NCBI GenBank assembly: GCA_017452525.1
Contig: JAFTMG010000054.1
Coordinates: 1 to 64,000 of the forward strand
Source: Clostridia bacterium
GTDB taxonomy: Bacteria > Bacillota > Clostridia > Oscillospirales > CAG-272
Length of the DNA stretch: 64,000 nt
Reading direction: 5' to 3'
Each line of letters starts with the position of its first letter. The first letter of the stretch is position 1. A program made the translations under genes and the position numbers. Positions 34,503 through 43,189 of the stretch are shown here, one piece after another. The notes under the pieces were generated by a model. That model ran no database searches. It saw only the letters and a list, made by a program, of their open reading frames with translations, and was not told the DNA's origin.

Positions 34503-35603
34503 ATGAAAGTGGTACTTCAGAATCTGACCAAGACCTTCCCTGCCCGGGGCAAAAAGGGAGAGACGGTCACTGCCGTCAACGATTTTACCTTTGAGATCCC
34601 CGACGGTGAGCTGATCGGTCTGCTCGGTCCCTCGGGATGCGGAAAAAGCACGACGCTGAATCTCATCTGCGGCTTGCAGAAGCCCACCGGCGGTAAAATA
34701 TTTTTCGGCGAGGACGACGTGACCGACCTGCCCCCCGAGCATCGCGGCGTGGGTCTGGTCTTCCAGAATTACGCTCTTTATCCCCATCTCACCGTCCTGC
34801 AGAACATTCTCTTCCCGCTGGAAAACCTCAAGGGCAAAAACAAGCTCTCCAAGGATGAGATGAAGCGCCGCGCCCACGAGGCGGCGGCACTTGTGCAGAT
34901 TGAGGGTTTGATGGAGCGCCGTCCGTCTGAGCTTTCGGGCGGTCAGCAGCAGCGCGTTGCCATTGCCCGCGCACTGGTCAAAATGCCCCGCGTACTGCTT
35001 TTGGACGAGCCGCTCTCCAATCTGGATGCCCGCCTGCGTCTGCAGACCCGTGAAGAGATCCGCCGGATCCAAAAGGAAACGGGCATCACCACCGTTTTCG
35101 TTACGCACGACCAGGAGGAGGCCATGAGCATCTCCGACCGCATCGTGGTCATGAAGGACGGTGTGATCCAGCAGATCGACAAGCCGCAGACCGTCTACGA
35201 TGACCCGACCAATCTCTTCGTTGCAAAATTTCTCGGTACGCCGCCCATCAGTGTATTCAGCGGTGAAGTGCGCGGCGGCATGCTCTATATCGGCGAGAAC
35301 CCCGTTCTGCCCGTGGGCGGCGTGAGCGACCGCCCCGTGACTGTCGGTATCCGCCCCGAGGGCTTTGTGCCCGATGAAAAAGGCAAGCTGATCTGCGATC
35401 TGAAGGCGGTAGAAGTCATGGGACGTGACATCAGCATCGTCTCCACCCATGCGGCGGCACAGGTCCCCGTCATCCGCTCTATCGTCAGCGCCGACCATCG
35501 GATCAATACCGCCTCTCCCACCGTTGCCTTCTCGCTCAAACCTCACAAGGTCTTCCTCTTCGACCGCGAGAGCGAGGGACGCATTCCCTTCACCACCGTC
35601 TGA
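34503..35603 (+). CDS. ABC transporter ATPase, CUT1 family (UgpC/MsmK/MalK-like)
   Basis: A 366-aa ATPase starting at MKVVLQNL, because AAAGGA lies 10 nt upstream; a GTG three codons earlier sits on top of the RBS. It has Walker A LGPSGCGKST, the LSGGQQQR signature, Walker B RVLLLDEPLSNLD, and a C-terminal regulatory OB/TOBE domain (VGIRPEGF) as in MalK/UgpC. It energises uptake of an oligosaccharide or glycerol-3-phosphate-type substrate. It is the first gene of a four-gene importer operon, which is unusual, since the ATPase is more often last or unlinked in clostridia. MsmK-like ATPases may serve several importers. Confidence 0.92.
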   Translation: MKVVLQNLTKTFPARGKKGETVTAVNDFTFEIPDGELIGLLGPSGCGKSTTLNLICGLQKPTGGKIFFGEDDVTDLPPEHRGVGLVFQNYALYPHLTVLQNILFPLENLKGKNKLSKDEMKRRAHEAAALVQIEGLMERRPSELSGGQQQRVAIARALVKMPRVLLLDEPLSNLDARLRLQTREEIRRIQKETGITTVFVTHDQEEAMSISDRIVVMKDGVIQQIDKPQTVYDDPTNLFVAKFLGTPPISVFSGEVRGGMLYIGENPVLPVGGVSDRPVTVGIRPEGFVPDEKGKLICDLKAVEVMGRDISIVSTHAAAQVPVIRSIVSADHRINTASPTVAFSLKPHKVFLFDRESEGRIPFTTV

Positions 35604-35614
35604 GGGAGGCTCTT

Positions 35615-36508
35615 ATGGAAAAAAATCAAAACAAGGCGTGGCTCTACCTGCTGCCCGCCATCCTCTTTCTCGGGGTCTTTATGGTCTATCCTCTGATCGA
35701 CGTGTTCATTTATTCCTTCGAGGAGGGCTACAATTCCGCTTCCCAGACCTATTTCGGCGTGGGCGGCTACAATTACTCCTACGTTCTCCATGACCCCTAT
35801 TTTCTGCAGGCGATCAAAAACACGCTGATTTTGGTGCTGATCACCGTGCCCGTATCCACCCTGCTGGCACTCTTCATCTCGGTGGGGCTGAGCTCAATCA
35901 AGGCGCTGCGCAACCTCTTCCAGACCGTCTATTTTCTGCCCTACGTCACCAACACCCTTGCCGTTGGCATGGTCTTTATGATCCTTTTCAAAAAGACCCC
36001 CTATTCGGACGGTCTTGCCAATCTGCTTCTCGGTCTGTTCGGCGCGGGTCCCATCGACTTTATCGACGGTCCCTATTGGGCAAAAATGCTGGTGCTTTGC
36101 ATCTATACCGTCTGGGTCGTTATGCCCTTCAAGATTCTGGTGCTGACCGGCGCGCTCGCCTCGGTCAATGAGGAATATTACAGCGCCGCCCGCATCGACG
36201 GCACCTCCCGCGCCCGTATCTTCCGCAAGATCACCCTGCCTATGATCTCCCCCATGCTTTTCTATCTGGTCATCACCGGCTTCATCGGTGCCTTCAAGGC
36301 ATACAGCGATGCCGTTGCCATATTCGGCACCAACCTGAACGCGGCGGAAATGAACACCATCGTCGGCTATATCTACGATATGCTCTACGGCGAGGGCGGC
36401 GGCTATCCCTCTTACGCGGCTGCCGCGGCGATCATTCTCTTCGTCATCGTACTGACCATCACCTGCATCAACTTGCTCATCCGCCGCAAGCACGTATATC
36501 ACGGATAA
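35615..36508 (+). CDS. CUT1 ABC transporter permease (MalF/UgpA-like)
   Basis: A 297-aa permease with six membrane segments and the EAA coupling loop near residues 188-210 (YYSAARIDGTSRARIFRKITLP), which docks to the ATPase. It starts 11 bp after the ATPase stop. It pairs with the next gene product to form the transmembrane channel for a sugar or polyol; substrate is unknown, but nearby glycosidases fit an oligosaccharide. Confidence 0.92.
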   Translation: MEKNQNKAWLYLLPAILFLGVFMVYPLIDVFIYSFEEGYNSASQTYFGVGGYNYSYVLHDPYFLQAIKNTLILVLITVPVSTLLALFISVGLSSIKALRNLFQTVYFLPYVTNTLAVGMVFMILFKKTPYSDGLANLLLGLFGAGPIDFIDGPYWAKMLVLCIYTVWVVMPFKILVLTGALASVNEEYYSAARIDGTSRARIFRKITLPMISPMLFYLVITGFIGAFKAYSDAVAIFGTNLNAAEMNTIVGYIYDMLYGEGGGYPSYAAAAAIILFVIVLTITCINLLIRRKHVYHG

Positions 36509-36520
36509 GGAGGAACGGAC

Positions 36521-37396
36521 ATGAACACCAATACCGACATCGACCGCGTGGAACGCCGCGCGATGTGGCTTGAGAGAACGCGCAAGACCGTTGTTTACGC
36601 CTTGCTTGCACTCTGGGCACTCATCGTCCTCTTCCCCTTCTATTGGATGCTGCTCTCCTCGGTGAAGAGCTACAGCGCCTATAACGCGGAGCATATACCC
36701 AAGTTTTTCACCCTCTCCCCTACGCTGCAAAACTATGCGGAGGCGTTTACCGCCGTCCCGCTGGCAAAGTATTTTCTGAACACCGTCATTTTCACCCTTG
36801 CCACCACGGCGATCATGCTCGTGGTCATCGTCCCCGCGGCATTTGCCTTCTCCCGCCTGCAATTCCGCGGCAAGGGGCTGGTCTTTACCCTCTTTCTCGC
36901 CCTGATGATGATCCCCAACGAGCTGGTCATCATCACCAACTACGTCACCATCGCCTCTCTGGATCTGCGAAACTCCTTCACGGGTCTGATCCTGCCCTCG
37001 GTGACGTCAGTCTTCTACATTTATCTGCTCAAGGAAAATTTCGAGCAGATCCCCAACGAGCTTTACTACGCCGCCAAGGTGGACGGGACCTCCGATCTGA
37101 AGTATCTTCTGAAGGTCACCCTGCCCATCTGCCGCCCCACCATCGTCACTGTGACCATTCTCAAGATCATTGAATGCTGGAACTCCTATGTCTGGCCCCG
37201 ACTGATCACCGATAATGAGGCGTATTTTCTGGTTTCGGGCGGTATTCAGGAGATCCGCGAAAACGGCTTCGGGCGTGAAAACATCCCTGCCATGATGGCG
37301 GCGGTGGTCGTTATTTCGGTGCCGTTGATCGTTCTCTTCCTGATCTTCCGCAAGAAGATCATGGCGGGCGTTGCGAGAGGAGGTATGAAGGGATGA
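36521..37396 (+). CDS. CUT1 ABC transporter permease (MalG/UgpE-like)
   Basis: A 291-aa permease with six membrane segments and EAA loop LYYAAKVDGTSDLKYLLKVTLP near residues 185-206. It begins 12 bp after the MalF-like permease gene and overlaps the binding-protein gene by 4 bp (ATGA), so expression of the importer is tightly coupled. Confidence 0.92.
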   Translation: MNTNTDIDRVERRAMWLERTRKTVVYALLALWALIVLFPFYWMLLSSVKSYSAYNAEHIPKFFTLSPTLQNYAEAFTAVPLAKYFLNTVIFTLATTAIMLVVIVPAAFAFSRLQFRGKGLVFTLFLALMMIPNELVIITNYVTIASLDLRNSFTGLILPSVTSVFYIYLLKENFEQIPNELYYAAKVDGTSDLKYLLKVTLPICRPTIVTVTILKIIECWNSYVWPRLITDNEAYFLVSGGIQEIRENGFGRENIPAMMAAVVVISVPLIVLFLIFRKKIMAGVARGGMKG

Positions 37397-38979
37397 TCCG
37401 TCGTATACTCTCTCTCCTTCTCGTCACCCTGCTCTGCCTGCCCGCTCTGACAGGCTGCCACGGCGCGCGGCGCATGGATGCTTTTGAGATCCCGGCAGAG
37501 TTTGACACCTCGCGTGAGCATGTGATCACCTTCTGGGCAAAGAGTGACACCAACATCAAGCAGACCAACATCTACAAAAAAGCGATTGAGGATTTTCAGG
37601 CACTCTATCCCAACATCAAGGTAGAGCTGAAGATCTATACCGATTACAGCCGCATCTACAACGACGTCATCACCAACATTCCCACGCAGACCACACCCAA
37701 CGTCTGCATCACCTATCCCGACCACATTGCCACCTATATCACGGGTGACAATACCGTTGTCCCGCTGGATGCGCTGTTCGCTGACGGGAAATACGGTCTT
37801 GGCGGAAGCGAGCTTCGATATGACGGACCCGATGCCGACGAGATCATTCCGAAATTCCTGGAGGAATGTGCCATTGGCGAGCAGCACTACGCCATGCCCT
37901 ATATGCGCTCCACCGAGGCCTGCTACGTCAACAAGACCTACGTGGAGGCGCTGGGCTACACCCTGCCCGAGGTGCTGACGTGGGACTTCATTTTCGAGGT
38001 CTCAGAGGCTGCCATGGCTACCGATGAGGAGGGGAATTTCAAGGTCAACGGACAGAGCGTCATGATCCCCTTTATCTACAAGTCCACCGACAATATGATG
38101 ATCCAGATGCTCCGTCAGAAAAATGCGGGATATTCCACTCCCGACGGCGATATCCTCATTTTCAACGATACCACCGAGGAGCTTCTCCGCGAGATCGCCG
38201 TTCACGCCGAAACCAAAGCCTTTTCCACCTTCAAGATCTCCAGCTACCCCGCAAACTTCCTCAATAAGGGTCAGTGCATCTTCGCCATCGACTCCACCGC
38301 CGGCGCAACGTGGATGGGTACCGACGCGCCCCTCTCCGATATCGGCGAGGACGATCTGGTCCCCTTTGAGACGGTGGTAAAAATGGTTCCCCAATTTGAT
38401 CCCCAAGCCCCGCAGATGATCTCTCAGGGTCCTTCGGTCTGCATTTTCAACAAGAGCGACCCGCAAGAGGTGCTCGCCTCCTGGCTCTTCGCGCAATATC
38501 TGCTGACCAACGAGGTCCAGATCGCCTATTCACAAACCGAGGGCTATGTGCCCGTTACCTCCAAGGCACAGGCGAGCGAGGTCTACCGTGACTATCTCTC
38601 CCGTGCGGGTGAGGATAACGACCTCTACTACAGGGTCAAAATGGACGCCACACAGCTACTGCTTGCCAACACCGAGAACACCTTCGTGACCCCCGTGTTC
38701 AACGGCTCCGCCTCTCTGCGAAATGCCGCGGGACAGATGATCGAAAACGTGACCAAATCCATACGCCGTAAGGAAACGGTAGATGATGCCTACTTTGAAG
38801 AAATGTATCGCAGCATCTCCTCGCTCTACCATCTGGATCAGCAAAGCATGTCCACCGAGCGTGCCGATCTTGGCAAGCTCCCGCTGATGTCGCAGGTGCT
38901 GATCGGTGTTCTCGCCACCACGTGGGTGCTGATTGGTGTCTATGTACTGACCGGTGCGCTAAAAAAGAGGAAAAAATAA
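37393..38979 (+). CDS. CUT1 extracellular solute-binding lipoprotein with C-terminal membrane anchor
   Basis: A 528-aa binding protein with a lipoprotein signal (LPALTGC, Cys near residue 19), then a two-lobed SBP fold (HVITFWAKSD, PNIKVELKIYTDYSRIYND). Unusually, a hydrophobic segment of about 20 residues near 500-520 followed by KKRKK gives a second, C-terminal membrane anchor. At 528 aa it is about 90 residues longer than usual for the family. The fold is UgpB/MalE-like; the ligand cannot be read. It is the last gene of the importer operon. Confidence 0.87.
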   Translation: MIRRILSLLLVTLLCLPALTGCHGARRMDAFEIPAEFDTSREHVITFWAKSDTNIKQTNIYKKAIEDFQALYPNIKVELKIYTDYSRIYNDVITNIPTQTTPNVCITYPDHIATYITGDNTVVPLDALFADGKYGLGGSELRYDGPDADEIIPKFLEECAIGEQHYAMPYMRSTEACYVNKTYVEALGYTLPEVLTWDFIFEVSEAAMATDEEGNFKVNGQSVMIPFIYKSTDNMMIQMLRQKNAGYSTPDGDILIFNDTTEELLREIAVHAETKAFSTFKISSYPANFLNKGQCIFAIDSTAGATWMGTDAPLSDIGEDDLVPFETVVKMVPQFDPQAPQMISQGPSVCIFNKSDPQEVLASWLFAQYLLTNEVQIAYSQTEGYVPVTSKAQASEVYRDYLSRAGEDNDLYYRVKMDATQLLLANTENTFVTPVFNGSASLRNAAGQMIENVTKSIRRKETVDDAYFEEMYRSISSLYHLDQQSMSTERADLGKLPLMSQVLIGVLATTWVLIGVYVLTGALKKRKK

Positions 38980-38989
38980 GCAAGAGGTC

Positions 38990-39017
38990 TTGACTTATCC
39001 ACAATTTGGTGTATAAT
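38990..39017 (+). promoter_or_regulatory. Sigma-A-type promoter of the 247-aa lipoprotein gene
   Basis: TTGACT (38990-38995) and TATAAT (39012-39017) with 16-bp spacing, starting 11 bp after the transporter operon stop. It gives the lipoprotein gene separate, probably strong, transcription. Confidence 0.8.
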
Positions 39018-39069
39018 AAAGATTGGACCTTGCGTCCGTCTTATCCATTCAACAAAGGAGATTGAGAAA

Positions 39070-39813
39070 ATGAAAAGAATTCTTTTGGTCGTTCTTGCCG
39101 CTCTTCTCGCGCTGAGCTGTGTAGCCTGCGGTACCAAAGACAAAGAAGAGGACATCAACAAGAAGTCCGAGGGCGTAATGACTTACGCTGAGTATGAAGC
39201 TGCCGCTCTCGAAAGCGCAGTCACCATCGAGGCTTACATTCAGGCTAAGCAGAGCTGGTGGGATGGCAAGGGTACCTTCTACACGCAGGATGGCGATGGT
39301 GCTTACTTCCTCTACGAGCTGCCCTGCACTGAAGAAGAGTACGCTAAGCTGGCAATCGGCACCAAGATCAAGGTATCCGGCACCAAGACCGCTTGGGCAG
39401 GTGAGGTTGAGATCATCGACGCAACCTGGGAGATCCTTGAGGGCAATTACATTGCTGAGGCAAAGGACGTTACTGCCCTGCTCGGCACCGAGGATCTGAT
39501 CAAGAGCCAGAACATGTTCGTTTCCTTCAAGGGCATGACCGTTGAGGCTTCCAAGGATGCCAGCGGCGCCGACGTTCCTTACCTCTACAAGTGGGACGGC
39601 TCCGGTCAGGACGGCGATGACCTGTACTTCAACGTTTCTCTGAACGGTCAGACCTACACCTTCACCGTAGAGAGCTATCTGTGCAGCAAGGATACCGCTG
39701 TTTACCAGGCTGTCAAGAACCTGAAGGTTGGCGATAAGATCGATCTGGAAGGCTTCCTGTACTGGTATGAGGGCGTAAACCCCCACATCACCGAAGTCAC
39801 CCCCGCCGCTTAA
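39070..39813 (+). CDS. Secreted lipoprotein of unknown function (247 aa), probably highly expressed
   Basis: Signal peptide with lipobox LSCVAC (Cys near residue 20), then an acidic mature part. Two segments look like repeated OB-type beta-barrel modules: residues 50-125 (EAYIQAKQSWWDGKGTFYTQ, GTKIKVSGTK) and 140-245 (FKGMTVEASKD, GDKIDLEGFLYWYEGV). This is by eye only. Codon choice differs from neighbours, favouring GCT, GTT and AAG, as in abundant proteins. With a strong promoter, RBS AAGGAG and a strong terminator it is a single-gene unit. I cannot name its function. Confidence 0.7.
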   Translation: MKRILLVVLAALLALSCVACGTKDKEEDINKKSEGVMTYAEYEAAALESAVTIEAYIQAKQSWWDGKGTFYTQDGDGAYFLYELPCTEEEYAKLAIGTKIKVSGTKTAWAGEVEIIDATWEILEGNYIAEAKDVTALLGTEDLIKSQNMFVSFKGMTVEASKDASGADVPYLYKWDGSGQDGDDLYFNVSLNGQTYTFTVESYLCSKDTAVYQAVKNLKVGDKIDLEGFLYWYEGVNPHITEVTPAA

Positions 39814-39850
39814 TCGGTCGGCTTCCATACTGTGCATGAAACGCACAGAA

Positions 39851-39894
39851 AACCGTGACCGTACGGAAATTCCGTACGGTCACGGTTCTTTTTT
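39851..39894 (+). terminator. Strong terminator after the 247-aa lipoprotein gene
   Basis: A 16-bp perfect stem (AACCGTGACCGTACGG and its complement) with a short loop, followed by CTTTTTT. It also faces the end of the convergent SGNH gene. Confidence 0.9.
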
Positions 39895-39908
39895 GGCGTT
39901 ATATTATA

Positions 39909-41012
39909 TTACGTCTTTTTGCGGAAAAGCACCGCGATCACCACAACGGCGGCACCCAACGCCAGCAAGGAGATCGCGAGGAGCAACGGCAAGCCAGTCC
40001 CCTTCTCCTCTTCCTCCGTCGGAAGCTTTTCGAGAGTCTGCTGCGAATCGGTTTCCTCCGAGGTGGATACGGCGGGCTCCTGCGTTTCCGATGCGGCGGT
40101 TTCGGTCGAGATCTCGGTCGTTTGCGCCTGTGTTTCGGGCTCGGTCACCGTCGTCTCCGCCGTTGTCTCCGCGGTCGTGACGGTAGGTTGTGTAATGTTC
40201 AGATATGTTTTTACCTTCTGTGCCATCATGGCATGTCCGAACGTATTGGGATGGATATCGCCGAACACGATGTTGCTCATCTCGGCACCCTTCCCTTCCA
40301 TGACGGCGTGCGCGTCCACGATCTCATAGCCGCCTGACGTCACCACCTCGGTCATGACGTCGTTCAGCTGTGTCAGGACCTCCTCGGAATAGGTCTGCAG
40401 AATGCCGAATGAGGTCATACCGCTGGAGGGATTGTATTGCGTCAGAAACAGCACGCGTGCTTCGGGATTGACGGTATGCAGATACGCCACAAGCGCGGTC
40501 AGATTGGTGCGGTAGCTTTCAAGCGCCTTGGTGATGGTCGCTGTATTCTCGGCACTGTACATCGAATTCGCAACCGCCTGTGGGTCGGTCTGCGCCATGG
40601 CAATGGCGATCTGGGTCAGATCCAGAGTGCTCACGCCCACGGAACGCATGGCGATATCCAACATTTTCCACATCACGTCGTTGCCGCCCACCGTCATGAT
40701 GATCAGATCCGCCCCGGCAACGGTGCTTTGCTGATCCTTTGCCTTTTGCAGGACCTGCGCCGAGGTGTATCCGTCCACCGCATAGTTCACGTATCCCTTT
40801 CCTTCGGCAAGCCCCAGTGCGGACGCAACCAGATTGGCATAGCTCGGACGGGTATATACCGTGCCGTCCAGCCCATATCCGGTAGAGATCGAGTCCCCGA
40901 GCACCACCAGCGAGTCGACCTCCTTGCCATCCACCGTGGCGGCGGATGCGGGAAGCACCAACGCGCCCAACATCAATATCAAAACCATTCCAAGCGACAG
41001 TATATTCTTCAT
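39909..41012 (-). CDS. Secreted SGNH/GDSL hydrolase with C-terminal membrane anchor
   Basis: A 367-aa protein started at MKNILSLG (GGAGG 6 nt upstream). The signal peptide ends near PASAA, followed by a classical SGNH domain: VVLGDSISTGYG (Ser nucleophile), TVGGNDVMW (block III), and GDIHPNTFGHAMMA (Asp/His pair). A Thr/Glu-rich linker of about 60 residues leads to a C-terminal hydrophobic helix and RKKT, giving a surface-tethered esterase. Such enzymes deacetylate glycans or hydrolyse lipids. In this genome it could oppose the MBOAT-dependent acylation encoded at 7.6-10.6 kb; that is inference. Confidence 0.87.
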   Translation of the reverse strand: MKNILSLGMVLILMLGALVLPASAATVDGKEVDSLVVLGDSISTGYGLDGTVYTRPSYANLVASALGLAEGKGYVNYAVDGYTSAQVLQKAKDQQSTVAGADLIIMTVGGNDVMWKMLDIAMRSVGVSTLDLTQIAIAMAQTDPQAVANSMYSAENTATITKALESYRTNLTALVAYLHTVNPEARVLFLTQYNPSSGMTSFGILQTYSEEVLTQLNDVMTEVVTSGGYEIVDAHAVMEGKGAEMSNIVFGDIHPNTFGHAMMAQKVKTYLNITQPTVTTAETTAETTVTEPETQAQTTEISTETAASETQEPAVSTSEETDSQQTLEKLPTEEEEKGTGLPLLLAISLLALGAAVVVIAVLFRKKT

Positions 41013-41125
41013 AGCGTCCTCCGTCCGTATCCGGCATGTTTGCATTTCTGCAAAATATTTGTAAATATTATATCACAGATACAGGCGTTTTTCAAGGGGA
41101 ATTTTGGCGGTGCCGAAAACAGAAA

Positions 41126-41154
41126 GGATCTGCCCGCACAAGGCGGGCAGATCC
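41126..41154 (-). terminator. Terminator of the SASP gene
   Basis: GGATCTGCCCGC and its complement form a 12-bp stem with a 5-nt loop, followed on the minus strand by TTTCTGTTTT, 15 bp after the SASP stop. Confidence 0.85.
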
Positions 41155-41169
41155 GAGAGAGTGGTTCAA

Positions 41170-41370
41170 TTACTTGTTGTTCTTAATGGAATTCTCGTAG
41201 GACTCGATCATCTTCTTAACCATCTGACCGCCCACGGAACCTGCCTGACGGGAGGTCAGATCGCCGTTGTAGCCCTGAGTCAGGTTGACACCAACCTCAC
41301 TTGCAGCCTCCATCTTGAACTTTTCCAGTGCTTCCTTTGCCTCGGGAACGAGAGTCTTATTGCTTGCCAT
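41170..41370 (-). CDS. Alpha/beta-type small acid-soluble spore protein
   Basis: A 66-aa SASP. It contains the germination-protease region KFKMEAASEVGV (residues 17-28) and the conserved C-terminal DNA-binding block beginning GYNGDLTSRQAGSVGGQMVKK. These proteins coat spore DNA and protect it from UV and heat, then are degraded by GPR at germination. RBS AGGAGA is 9 nt before ATG. It is monocistronic with its own terminator; no confident sigma-G promoter was picked out. Confidence 0.95.
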   Translation of the reverse strand: MASNKTLVPEAKEALEKFKMEAASEVGVNLTQGYNGDLTSRQAGSVGGQMVKKMIESYENSIKNNK

Positions 41371-41510
41371 AATTTTTATCTCCTGTTTGGTTTGATCGTT
41401 TTTATTATCATTGAGTTTGTTTTTGAGAGGCTTTCGCCGTCTCTGCTATTATTGTGCGCCGAAACGTGCCGTTTATCATCGGGAAAAACAGGTATTTTCT
41501 GTTTCAAATC

Positions 41511-41542
41511 ACAAAAGCAGCCCGATTTTCGAGCTGCTTTTG
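41511..41542 (-). terminator. Terminator of the sigma/anti-sigma unit
   Basis: CAAAAGCAGC and GCTGCTTTTG arms with inner CGA/TCG pairing around a T-rich loop, 5 nt after the anti-sigma stop. Confidence 0.75.
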
Positions 41543-41547
41543 CGATT

Positions 41548-42492
41548 TCAAGATCCCTTTTGCTTTTTTGTTGAGGTTTCCGATTTCTTTTCGGCTATGG
41601 TTGTCTTCGTTTCGGTCACCTCCGGAGATGCCGTTTGCTTTTCATGATTATTCTTTTCACTTTGCACATCCCCATTCTGAGACTTTTCGCCCGGAGAGCC
41701 TTGCGTCGCCCATTTTTCCGTTTTTTCATTTTTGGCGGCGTCTTTGTCATGTTCGGGAATTCCGTGTTTTTGCTCACCAAGAAGCTCGCGCAGATCCTTC
41801 ATTTTCATATCCTTCAGGTCTTCCGGCGAATAGGCATAATTTTCATCAAGAATATTCTTGATCATGCGGTATTTGGTGGGAGAAATCCCCATCTCTTTCG
41901 CCGCCTGCTTATCCTCCGGCGCGATTTTCTGCGTGAACACCGTAGCTGAGTACCCTTTTTCCTTCTGCGTCTTCTCGGTATACTCCTCCAGCTTGGTCAG
42001 TAACTTTTCCGCATGCTTCTCATTTTTCCCGCTCACACCGATATACAACTCGCCGTTTTCCAGATAGCCTTCCTCATTCAGCATATCCAAGATCAAAATC
42101 ATTCCCTGCTCGGCACTTCTGTTTTTCAATGACAAATCCGAAAAGCATCTCTCGGCATCTTCATTCAGATAATCAACCCCAATGATCCGAGAAAAACGGT
42201 TTACGCTGACTTCGATCGAAGGATTGATATCCACATAAACGGTCTCATACTCGGTAGCATACATTCCCGCACCGACCACCAAACAGAAAAGCATCGTGAT
42301 CAGTACGGCAGCGATCGGGATCATGCGATAAAACAGACGTGTCGGTCGGATCCTGCGGGCATAGGCAGACTGCTCGGGATTTTGTTTGACAGATGCGGTC
42401 ACACGTTCACGTAGGATACGCTTTTTCAAACCGTCACTCGGCATCCACGCATCACTTTCAGAAAGCATACGCTCAATATCCTTATTTTTCAT
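41548..42492 (-). CDS. RsgI-like transmembrane anti-sigma factor
   Basis: A 314-aa protein. The cytoplasmic N-terminus (residues 1-50) presumably binds the sigma factor, a single membrane helix lies at about 58-80, and the outside part begins with YETVYVDINPSIEVSVNRF, the hallmark of the RsgI middle domain. A helical region and a charged, disordered tail rich in Lys/Glu/Thr end the protein. In RsgI proteins the outer part senses polysaccharides or cell-wall state and proteolysis releases the sigma factor. There is no recognisable carbohydrate-binding module here. It starts 3 bp after the sigma gene. Confidence 0.83.
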   Translation of the reverse strand: MKNKDIERMLSESDAWMPSDGLKKRILRERVTASVKQNPEQSAYARRIRPTRLFYRMIPIAAVLITMLFCLVVGAGMYATEYETVYVDINPSIEVSVNRFSRIIGVDYLNEDAERCFSDLSLKNRSAEQGMILILDMLNEEGYLENGELYIGVSGKNEKHAEKLLTKLEEYTEKTQKEKGYSATVFTQKIAPEDKQAAKEMGISPTKYRMIKNILDENYAYSPEDLKDMKMKDLRELLGEQKHGIPEHDKDAAKNEKTEKWATQGSPGEKSQNGDVQSEKNNHEKQTASPEVTETKTTIAEKKSETSTKKQKGS

Positions 42493-42495
42493 CTG

Positions 42496-43053
42496 TCATA
42501 CCCTCCTTTCCTCGTATGCACGCCGCACTTTTTTCAGTGCCTGATGATATTGCCATCGGACCGTTGTCTCTAATTTGCCAAGATCGGCAGCGATATCCTT
42601 GAATTTCCGTTCCGACACAGCATGCTGGATCAATATTCTGAACTCAGTATCACCAAGCACCGCTTTTGCTACACTGACAACATCGCTGTCATCATCGGCG
42701 GTATTCACATATGTCTCGGAAATACCGTGCTCGTTCACCACGGCTTCATCGGTGAAATCCACCGCAACAATACGGCTTTCGCGTTTGAGACGGTTTAAAC
42801 AAATATTTCTTGTAACGGTTGAGATCCATGCATAACCGTTTTTACCATTAAAACGGGAGATCTCCTGTTGAATCTTCAAATAGGAGTCGGACAGCGCATC
42901 CTCACTATCATGTCGATTATGGAAATAAGAATAACACAAGGCATACAGCGAACGGCAGGTCTGATCATAAAGCGACGCCAATGCCTCGCTATTCCCATTC
43001 TTCATTTGATTCAGATATTGATTGATCTGATCATCCGCATATTTTCCCTTCAT
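42496..43053 (-). CDS. ECF-type RNA polymerase sigma factor
   Basis: A 185-aa ECF sigma factor. Region 2 spans YDQTCRSLYALCYSYFHNRHDSEDALSDSYLKI in pieces, with WISTVTRNICLNRLKRE following. Region 4 is FKDIAADLGKLETTVRWQYHQALKKVRR. GGAG lies 9 nt before ATG. The membrane anti-sigma gene follows 3 bp later, and a lipoprotein with the same RsgI-type domain is encoded upstream, so the three probably form one signalling unit. A 16-bp hairpin lies about 20 nt before the RBS and may tune its expression. Confidence 0.88.
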   Translation of the reverse strand: MKGKYADDQINQYLNQMKNGNSEALASLYDQTCRSLYALCYSYFHNRHDSEDALSDSYLKIQQEISRFNGKNGYAWISTVTRNICLNRLKRESRIVAVDFTDEAVVNEHGISETYVNTADDDSDVVSVAKAVLGDTEFRILIQHAVSERKFKDIAADLGKLETTVRWQYHQALKKVRRAYEERRV

Positions 43054-43074
43054 ATCTTGATCTCCATAGGCTAT

Positions 43075-43110
43075 CGATCCTTACGGGCGGTCGCCCGCCC
43101 GTAAGGATCG
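43075..43110. repeat. Perfect 16-bp hairpin between lipoprotein and sigma genes
   Basis: CGATCCTTACGGGCGG and its exact complement enclose a 4-nt loop, which reads GCGA (a GNRA tetraloop) on the minus-strand transcript. No T-run follows, so it is more like an RNA stability or processing element than an intrinsic terminator. Confidence 0.7.
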
Positions 43111-43189
43111 TTGAGAAAATTAAAATTTGAAACCTCACAGAGCCGACCGTCATCGACAGCCCCCTATATCACGAGGAACGAAAGAAATC

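Noticed and set aside
43127-43150. Plus-strand ECF-like promoter (TGAAACCT followed by CGTC)
   Set aside because: It points into the antisense of the lipoprotein gene, with no plus-strand gene, and the -35/-10 distance is shorter than usual.
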